Below, piece by piece: positions 5,344-10,415 of a stretch of 10,415 nt of DNA. The notes beneath the pieces are model-generated. The model ran no database searches and was not told the DNA's origin. It saw nothing but the letters and a program-made list of their open reading frames with translations. The stretch is from contig JBBQGM010000117.1 in the NCBI GenBank assembly GCA_038322995.1, positions 1 through 10,415 on the forward strand. Reading direction: 5' to 3'. Each line of letters opens with the position of its first letter. The first letter of the stretch is position 1. This DNA comes from QHXQ01 sp038322995. Its GTDB lineage: Bacteria; Acidobacteriota; Blastocatellia; Pyrinomonadales; Pyrinomonadaceae. The translations under genes and the position numbers were made by a program.

Positions 5344-8300
5344 TTACGGCTGCGGTCTGGCCACCACCAGCGGCTGAGCCTCAAGCTCGCGGCGATAGAA
5401 GACGCGCGGGCGCTGGCCCGCACGCTGCTCGGTGTCCAGCCCGCGCTCCTCTTCACTGAAAGAGAGGTTCGACCCCAGCCCGCGCGCCGCCTTCATCTTG
5501 TTAATCTGTATGACGGGCACACGGCTCGTCGCGTAATCGAGCCACTCACGGACATCGATCTGCCCGTCCTTCGGTTCGTCGTCCGCCGCCCCTTGCTTCA
5601 AGCCCTCTTCAACCAATGCGTAAGTCAAAAGCCCATGCCCGAGTTGCGCCGCTTCCTGCGCCGCTTGAAAGCTCTGGGCCGCGGTCAGAATATACATGCC
5701 TTTCTCGTATGCGAGCTGCGCGAGGCCCTTCGAGTTGATCGGGCCGAAACGCTTCTCCGCAGACTCTATCGCTTGCCCGCTGTCGCAGGCATCGAGCACG
5801 AGCAGAATGTTGCCGGCGTTGAGCGGTTCAAACGCCTGTTCCAAGTCGCGGTCGGAGATGCTGTGCGCCAGGAGCAGTTGCAGGCCGGCGGCGTCCACGG
5901 CCGTGCGCCGGCCTGTGTAGCCTAAATCGTGCGGAATCACGTAAAACTGGTTCTGCACGGATAGGCCATGCCCCGCGTAGAAGATAACGACAGCGTCTTC
6001 GGGCTGCGTCTGTCCGGCGAGCCTTGCGAGTTGTTGCAGGATATTAACCTTGGTGGCTTGTGCGTCGAGCAGGGCCGTGACTTTAACTTCGGCGAACTGG
6101 GCCAAGCGGCTCTGCTGTTGTTGAAACTCCGCGCCGAACGTTTGCGCATCGGCAACGGCATAACGCAGGTTGAATTGCGGGTTGGCGTACACGTTGAGGC
6201 CGATGACCAGCACGTAAGCGACGCCTTTGCGGGCGAGCGCCGCATCGCCCTGCAAACGCAGGGTGGCATCGTCGCTTTTGACGTTGTCGCGGTTGAAGGC
6301 GTAAGCCGTAAACTGATTCGCGCCCGCCACGACAGGCACGGCCGCTTCGAGCATGATGCTTTTTTGCCCTTTCAGCACGTCGCCCCGAAAAACTTTCACC
6401 AGCGCGCCGTTGTGGAAGAGCCGCACATCGCGCGCGCCGCCACCCGGCTCCGCCCCCGTCGTCGGGGCTTCATTGACCTTGAGCGTGAGCTTCACACTCC
6501 GCGCCGTCACGCTCGCGCCGGCCGGCAGCGTTGCATAATTCAACTCGACTTCGGGCCGGCGGCGATCAATCTGTGCGATGTTGCGCGGCGCGACGGGGCG
6601 TTTGCCCGCCAGTAGCTCGACCAACAGGCCCGGATAATAGAACTCGTTGAAGAAGGCCTCGACCGGCGCGACCGCTGTCGCGCCGAAGCGCCAGTTGAGT
6701 CTGGCCCAAGAGGCCGGCGTGCCGTCGAACAAACCGTCGGGCGTGACGACGACCCACGAGCCGTCGGCGAAGGGAATGACATTCGCCAATAGCTCGCCCG
6801 TCGCCGTCGCATAAATCCTCGTGGCGGTGTCGCGCGCGTTCGATGAGCCCGCCTGCCAGTCAGCGACGAGCAGTAAGGCTTTGCCGTCCTTCGTGAAGGA
6901 CACGTCGCGCACTTCCAAGTCGTCCTGCTCGCCGCCCCACTCCAACACCAACTGCCCGCTCGGGACGTTCCACAGCTTGACGACATGCCGGCCGTCGCGG
7001 TCTTCGCGTGACATGAGTCCCTGTCCGTCGGGGCTGAACGCAAGCATCGTCACGAAATCGCGGCTCGCCTCGCCCGCCAGTGTCTTTTGCAGTTGCCCGC
7101 TCGTCACGTCCCAGAGCTGCGTCTTTTGCTTCTCGGCGGCGGTCGCCAGCGTGCGCCCGTCGGGGCTGAAGGCCACCCTGTACCAGGAAGCCTGACCGGC
7201 CGACCAAGAGCGTTTGAGTTGGCCCGTCGCCGCGTCCCAGAGCGTAACGTTGCCGCCGCCCATAGCGACCGCGACGATATTGCCGTCGGGGCTAAAGGCC
7301 AGGGACGTGGGTACGCCGATGAACCTTTCGAGCGCGAGCGTGTGCAGCAGTTCGCCCGTGCGCCAGTCCCACAGCTTCGCGCTTTTATCTTCGCTGATGG
7401 AGGCCAGCACTTTGCCGTCCGGCGCGAACAGCACCTGCGTCACCTCCCGCGCGTGCCCGCGCAAGGTGCGCGCGAGTTTAATGGTCTGGCTGTCGTAGAG
7501 GTAGACGGCGCTGTCGCCCTTGCGGACGGCGAACGCCTGACTGTCGGGGCTGAACAGCAGTTGATCCGTGGACTCTTCAATGCGGCCGACTCTCTGGCCG
7601 CTGTCGGATTGCCAGAAGCTGAGGTAGTAGTTACTCGTGTTGTTGGTGACGACGATGTGCCCGTCGGGGCTGAAATAAAATTTATCGAAGCCGTCGCTGT
7701 CCGCCAACTCTGAGCGGGCGGAAAAGTTCGCGTCCCACAGTTTCGCCCCGACATTCTGAACACCCGTTAAGACGTTTTTGCGATTGCCATCAATGACCAG
7801 AACGGATTCCTTTTCCACCGCCGTCTCGTAGGCGCGCAGAAACGTGCCGCCCGCGACATCCCATTGCCAGAGCCGTGTGTAACCGGCGGTCAGAAAAGTC
7901 TTGCCGTCGGGGTGAAAGGCGACCGCGTTGGCCTGGAAGGCGTCGCCCGCCTGCGGCACGTTGCTCACGTCGATCCGCCGGAACAGCTTGCCGGAGCGCA
8001 CCTCATACAGATCGAGATATTTCTTGATGAGGTCGCGGCCGGGCGCGTTCGAGATCAACAACAACTGCCCGTCCGGACTGAAGGTCACCGCCGGCGGGTC
8101 AACATAGCGGTCGTCCCTAAAACTGCGCACCACGTAGCTCTTGGCCCAGTTCCACAGGTCAACTGTGCTGTCGCGGGTGATGACGGCGAGCAGCGTCGCG
8201 TCGGGGCTGAAGGCCAAGGGCTGATGTAAGGAATCAGGGTTAGCCGGCAACTCGCTGAGCAACTCGCCGGTCTGCGGGCTGAACAACTGCACCGTCGGCT

Positions 8301-8865
8301 TCTCGTTAAAGACGCCAGCAACAGCTTTGCCGTCGGGGCTGAAAGTGAGCGGGCTCAACCGCCGGTCAATCGTGTGCAGCCGCCGCCCGCTGGCAACATC
8401 CCAGACGTATGTTTTGTCATACGACGCGGTGATAACCTTGCCGTCGGGGCTCAACGCTATCGAGCCTTCGAATGATGAGCCGTCATACTTTTCGTCCGTC
8501 TCATAGGGGCGCACGACGCGCCCCGTCGCCACATCCCACATCTGCACCTTGCGGTCGGAGCCGGCGGAGAAAATGCTCTGCCCGTCGGGGCTGAACAATA
8601 CCTGGTCAACCCCTTGCGCGTGCCCGCTGAAGATGCGGATCACGCGCCCCGAGCGTGCGTCCCAAAGTTTGAGCGTGTGATCGTCGCTGGCCGTGACAAA
8701 GGTCCGACCGTCCGCGCTGTAGGCGACGGAATTGATTGTGCTGGTGTGGCCGGCTTGCAGCACCAAGGCCGGCGGCTCGGCCACTTGCGCGCAGATGGCT
8801 GGCGCGACGAGCAGAATGAAGATCAACGTCGCGCCGCGCCCGCGCCCCTCATGTTTCGTTGGCAT
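5344..8865 (-). CDS. Exported WD40-repeat protein with C-terminal caspase (peptidase C14) domain
   Basis: A protein of 1173 residues. A signal peptide ends near AICAQ (residues 22-27). Residues 36-692 hold about fifteen WD40-like repeats, each with a variant of FSPDG and LWD, enough for two beta-propellers. A conserved GSWVVVTPDGLFDG segment (about 700-713) follows, then an Ig-like beta-rich stretch (about 765-872). The caspase domain (about 880-1130) begins VAYVLVIGLNVYANPQFNLR and carries H966 in YAGHG and C1027 in VLDACDSG, the expected catalytic dyad. The nearby acidic residues suit cleavage after a basic residue, as in orthocaspases/metacaspases, but this is inference. The start has a strong ribosome site (GGGGAGAG, 8 nt away). 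The propellers probably sense or scaffold a partner outside the cytoplasm. The end lies almost at the transposase remnant, so the last residues might be altered. No partner gene is adjacent. Confidence 0.88.
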   Translation of the reverse strand: MPTKHEGRGRGATLIFILLVAPAICAQVAEPPALVLQAGHTSTINSVAYSADGRTFVTASDDHTLKLWDARSGRVIRIFSGHAQGVDQVLFSPDGQSIFSAGSDRKVQMWDVATGRVVRPYETDEKYDGSSFEGSIALSPDGKVITASYDKTYVWDVASGRRLHTIDRRLSPLTFSPDGKAVAGVFNEKPTVQLFSPQTGELLSELPANPDSLHQPLAFSPDATLLAVITRDSTVDLWNWAKSYVVRSFRDDRYVDPPAVTFSPDGQLLLISNAPGRDLIKKYLDLYEVRSGKLFRRIDVSNVPQAGDAFQANAVAFHPDGKTFLTAGYTRLWQWDVAGGTFLRAYETAVEKESVLVIDGNRKNVLTGVQNVGAKLWDANFSARSELADSDGFDKFYFSPDGHIVVTNNTSNYYLSFWQSDSGQRVGRIEESTDQLLFSPDSQAFAVRKGDSAVYLYDSQTIKLARTLRGHAREVTQVLFAPDGKVLASISEDKSAKLWDWRTGELLHTLALERFIGVPTSLAFSPDGNIVAVAMGGGNVTLWDAATGQLKRSWSAGQASWYRVAFSPDGRTLATAAEKQKTQLWDVTSGQLQKTLAGEASRDFVTMLAFSPDGQGLMSREDRDGRHVVKLWNVPSGQLVLEWGGEQDDLEVRDVSFTKDGKALLLVADWQAGSSNARDTATRIYATATGELLANVIPFADGSWVVVTPDGLFDGTPASWARLNWRFGATAVAPVEAFFNEFYYPGLLVELLAGKRPVAPRNIAQIDRRRPEVELNYATLPAGASVTARSVKLTLKVNEAPTTGAEPGGGARDVRLFHNGALVKVFRGDVLKGQKSIMLEAAVPVVAGANQFTAYAFNRDNVKSDDATLRLQGDAALARKGVAYVLVIGLNVYANPQFNLRYAVADAQTFGAEFQQQQSRLAQFAEVKVTALLDAQATKVNILQQLARLAGQTQPEDAVVIFYAGHGLSVQNQFYVIPHDLGYTGRRTAVDAAGLQLLLAHSISDRDLEQAFEPLNAGNILLVLDACDSGQAIESAEKRFGPINSKGLAQLAYEKGMYILTAAQSFQAAQEAAQLGHGLLTYALVEEGLKQGAADDEPKDGQIDVREWLDYATSRVPVIQINKMKAARGLGSNLSFSEEERGLDTEQRAGQRPRVFYRRELEAQPLVVARPQP

Positions 8866-8905
8866 CAGTCTCTCCCCGTTTAATGGCCTTTGCAGTTGTC
8901 TGAGT

Positions 8906-8934
8906 TATTTAACTGAAAAGAGGTAGTGGTTCAA
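8906..8934 (-). promoter_or_regulatory. Candidate hybrid promoter at the IS1 edge for the WD40-caspase gene
   Basis: On the minus strand, TTGAAC (8934-8929) lies inside the IS1 terminal repeat and points outward. Sixteen bases later is TTAAAT (8912-8907), or 17 bases later TAAATA (8911-8906), in the flanking DNA. This would start a transcript near 8900, about 35 nt before the caspase start, leaving room for the strong ribosome site. IS1-type ends are known to create such hybrid promoters. The match is by eye only. Confidence 0.4.
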
Positions 8935-9413
8935 GCCGGAGATGCCAACGCGAGATTGTAGCGATGTAAGAACAAGCGCAAACAGATCTTGTGCAGCTTC
9001 TCCGACTTGGAAAATGAGAGTGACGCTCTGACGAAGCGGCCGAGCCGTTGGCGCAAAGTGTTGTTCCAGCCCGCGCCATGGGCAGTCAAGCCAATCTCTT
9101 TGCCCGCTGCCACATGTTGCGCCGAAGGAATGACCAAAGAGTAAGCTTCCCAGCAGTCGCTGTAACAATAAGCTTGGCGATAAGCCTCTGGAATGCGCGC
9201 CCACAGTTGTTGACAACTGAATTGCGAACGGTCGCCGATAAAATACGCGACGACTTGCCGCGTTTTACGACACAGCGCAATCCAAATCCAGCGTTTGCGC
9301 GCTTTCTTCAAGACGAATGACCAAAGCTCAGCCAATTCAAGGGTGGTCGCTTCAGGGTCTTTGGCGTCGGGCATGATCAGCGGTTGCGCGCGCGGCGGCA
9401 ATTTCTTCGCTTG
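8931..9413 (-). pseudogene. IS1-family transposase, InsB-like catalytic frame, damaged
   Basis: This frame continues the transposase: KQAKKLPP, then LELAELWSFVLKKARKRWIW, ALCRKTRQVVAYFIGDRS, YSDCWEAY and WNNTLRQRLGRFVRASLSFS. A first in-frame ATG is at 9374. Joining it to the first frame needs a +1 step at CTCAAAAC (9420-9413), whereas IS1 normally uses -1 slippage, so a one-base insertion in the A-run is the likely cause. The family motif ELDE(L/M)W reads ELAELW and the usual (I/V)ERxNN reads GAGWNN, so two expected acidic catalytic residues are Ala. SDCW keeps the middle Asp. The enzyme is probably dead. Family motifs are from memory. Confidence 0.75.
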
Positions 9414-9666
9414 TTTTGAGCCAAGCGGTGACAGTGTTTCTGGAGACGCCAAAGGTGCGCGTGAGGCCACGCAGATTGCTGCGCTCATCATAGGCGCGCA
9501 GGATGGTTTCGCGCGCACTTTCCGGGTAGCCGTTTGGTTGTGGGTGGTCGCGGCTATATCGTTGGCAATCATGGCAGAAGTATCGTCGTTTGCCGTTATT
9601 GGTCAGCCCGTGCCGAGTGAGGTTGGCACGGGCACAATGCCGACATGAAAGTTGTTTGCTAAGCAC
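9352..9666 (-). CDS. IS1-family transposase, InsA-like first frame
   Basis: The 104 residues begin with a zinc finger (C8xxC11 and C31xxC34, with NNGKRRYFC between), followed by a helix-turn-helix (about 62-83, SNLRGLTRTFGVSRNTVTAWL). This is the DNA-binding part of IS1-family transposases. Similarity ends at about residue 84; the last twenty residues are an out-of-frame tail after the point where the second frame should take over (CTCAAAAC, 9420-9413). Alone it would act at most as a terminal-repeat binder, as InsA does in IS1, where it represses transposition. Confidence 0.85.
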   Translation of the reverse strand: MLSKQLSCRHCARANLTRHGLTNNGKRRYFCHDCQRYSRDHPQPNGYPESARETILRAYDERSNLRGLTRTFGVSRNTVTAWLKTSEEIAAARATADHARRQRP

Positions 9667-9708
9667 GGGGGAGAGTCTACTATACCGCTCCCACTTGAGC
9701 CATTACCC

Positions 9709-10275
9709 GTTGGCGAACGAGCCCACCTGTATGACATGGTCACAGTGGCTATTGGCACAGGGATGCGGCGCAGCGATCAGTTTCCACTGCTCCGCGGGAA
9801 GGTAGACTTCCAGCGGGATTGCATCTGGGTGCCAAACTCAAAGACCGGCAAGGAATACTCTATGCCGATGAACGAGGACGTGCGCGAGGTGCTACGCCGC
9901 CATTGTGCAGGCAAAGGCCCGGACGACTACGTCTTCGTCAATCCGGAGACGGGGAAGCCTTACTTGGACTTGAAGAAAGCATTCAGAAAGGCCTGCCAAC
10001 TGGCTGACATATTGGGGCTACGCTGGAACGACCTCCGCCACACGTTCGGTACGCGGCTGGGCATGGCAGGCGCGAACGCCTTCGAGATACAAGAGCTGAT
10101 GGGCCATACCGACGTGAGGACAAGTCTACGGTACGAACACCCGGTAAGCGAGCGTAAGCGCGCAGCGGTGGACAGCATCATCAAGGCGGCGATGCAGGAG
10201 CGGAACCGGCAAGCCTGCAACAAATCTGCCACAGACGCAAAACAGCCAGCCGTGCGGCTGGCTGTAAGTGCTTGA
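9709..10275 (+). pseudogene. Tyrosine recombinase/integrase, C-terminal catalytic half only
   Basis: The remaining 188 codons contain the catalytic fold of phage-type integrases: TGMRRSD (first Arg), NSKTGK (beta-hairpin Lys), NDLRHTFGTRL (second Arg), MGHTDVRTSLRYEH (His and the nucleophile Tyr). The first position of the HxxR box is Asn instead of the usual His. The N-terminal SAM-like core-binding domain is absent: upstream is the IS1 terminal repeat (ending 9707), and no other half appears beyond it. The ATG at 9652 belongs to the insertion sequence and would give a 207-residue chimera. The stop TGA (10273-10275) may be contributed by the neighbouring IS200/IS605-type end. It is probably the remnant of an integrated element. 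Confidence 0.8.
10242..10265. repeat. 11-bp inverted repeat in the integrase 3' end
   Basis: ACAGCCAGCCG (10242-10252) and its reverse complement (10255-10265) are separated by two bases. They encode the odd tail QPAVRLAVSA of the recombinase fragment. The tail beyond the recombinase fold may therefore be acquired palindromic sequence rather than original coding sequence. Confidence 0.5.
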
Positions 10276-10286
10276 TAGTAAAAGTA

Positions 10287-10306
10287 CCCCACCGCAAGCG
10301 GTGGGG
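10287..10306. terminator. GC-rich hairpin between converging integrase and TnpA genes
   Basis: CCCCACCGC (10287-10295) and GCGGTGGGG (10298-10306) form a perfect 9-bp stem, with AAAG before and CTTT after allowing a few more pairs. It could act as a bidirectional terminator for the two converging frames, and on the minus strand a TTTT lies just after it (10283-10280). It could equally be the subterminal hairpin that IS200/IS605 TnpA enzymes recognise at an element end, since TCAA (10275-10272 on the minus strand) follows about 11 nt after it. Confidence 0.6.
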
Positions 10307-10318
10307 CTTTAGAGTGGC

Positions 10319-10415
10319 TTACTCGAACAAGTCTATTTGCGTATCTTGGGCTTCTTTGTGACGTTTGATGTATTTGCGAATCACTTCTGCCGTCACTTTG
10401 TCGCCCACCGTTCTG
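10319..10415 (-). CDS. IS200/IS605-type TnpA transposase, C-terminal part (runs off the window)
   Basis: The minus strand encodes RTVGDKVTAEVIRKYIKRHK then EAQDTQIDLFE and TAA. The TVG...TAEVIRKYI segment is the closing helix of HUH-type TnpA single-strand transposases, which normally ends (Y/F)(F/C)VxTVGxVxxExxRxYI. The catalytic HUH and Tyr residues lie outside the window. A hairpin and a TCAA sequence just downstream fit an element end at about 10272. The assignment comes from 31 residues and motif memory, so it is tentative. Confidence 0.6.
   Translation of the reverse strand, partial: RTVGDKVTAEVIRKYIKRHKEAQDTQIDLFE

Larger units (their letters stand above)
8922..9707 (-). mobile_element. 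IS1-family insertion sequence, 786 bp, probably inactive
   Basis: The terminal inverted repeats are GGTAGTGGTTCAAGCCGGAG (8922-8941) and, reading inward from the other side, GGTAATGGCTCAAGTGGGAG (9707-9688), 16 of 20 matching. The length is close to the 768 bp of IS1. Two transposase frames fill it in the InsA/InsB order, and as usual the second frame stops inside the terminal repeat. The 8-9 bp outside each end (CTGAAAAGA and CGTTGGCGA) do not match, so no target duplication remains. This suggests a deletion or rearrangement next to one end. The element cut a recombinase gene on one side and sits 57 bp before the caspase gene on the other. Confidence 0.8.

Noticed and set aside
5345..5925. 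Plus-strand open frame continuing from the transposase remnant to 5925
   Set aside because: Beyond about 5340 it is antisense to the caspase gene, with Arg/Leu/Ala-rich shadow composition. Only the first part has transposase-like sequence.
5968..7713. Long plus-strand open frames at 5968-6615 and 7087-7713
   Set aside because: Antisense shadows of the GC-rich WD40-caspase gene, without ribosome sites or recognisable domains.
5400..8800. Many recurrences of a short CCGTCGGGGCTGAA-like string at irregular 100-200 bp intervals, suggestive of a repeat array or CRISPR
   Set aside because: They are the reverse complement of codons for FSPDG in successive WD40-like repeats; spacing and frame follow the protein, and there are no constant-length spacers.
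8790..8865. Lipoprotein signal in the WD40-caspase (Cys25 near the cleavage site)
   Set aside because: The residues before Cys (PAI) do not fit a lipobox, so an ordinary signal peptide is preferred.

Overview
The window is a GC-rich bacterial segment. A KdpE/KdpD-like two-component system, a C-terminal scar of a carboxypeptidase-regulatory type TonB-dependent receptor, and a large exported WD40-caspase protein together suggest an acidobacterium (Blastocatellia-like). That assignment is an inference from gene style, not from a marker gene.

Left part (1-3114): all genes are on the minus strand. A DUF4118-type sensor histidine kinase (1891-3114) lies 10 nt upstream of an OmpR/KdpE-type response regulator (1168-1881). 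Downstream is a secreted, probably outer-membrane beta-barrel protein (115-945). Its upstream region carries four direct half-sites at exactly 11-bp spacing (994-1032), including TTTATA-N5-TTTACA, the pattern I recall for the E. coli KdpE operator. The neighbouring regulator therefore probably controls the barrel gene. The 3' end of the barrel gene is interrupted by a 126-bp miniature inverted-repeat element (12-137) with CTAG duplications. The element supplies the last residues and the stop codon, and the end of a second copy abuts it at position 1.

Middle part (3115-5343): a mostly degenerate region. It holds a 13-bp inverted repeat, a short zinc-ribbon-like reading frame running into the C-terminal scar of a TonB-dependent receptor, a 123-bp imperfect hairpin element, an intact exported glycerophosphodiester phosphodiesterase (4035-4925), and an N-terminal remnant of a transposase (5149-5339).

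Right part (5344-10415): an exported protein of 1173 residues (minus strand) joins about fifteen WD40-like repeats, an Ig-like segment and a caspase (C14) domain with an intact His/Cys pair. Its upstream region is cut off 57 bp from the start codon by an IS1-family element (8922-9707). The IS1 terminal repeat offers an outward -35 hexamer correctly spaced from a -10 in the flank. The IS1 copy appears dead: a one-base frame break and Ala at two expected catalytic acid positions. On its other side is the catalytic half of a tyrosine recombinase with no N-terminal half, then a strong hairpin and the C-terminus of an IS200/IS605-type TnpA running off the window. The region is a layered insertion hotspot around a caspase-type effector gene.
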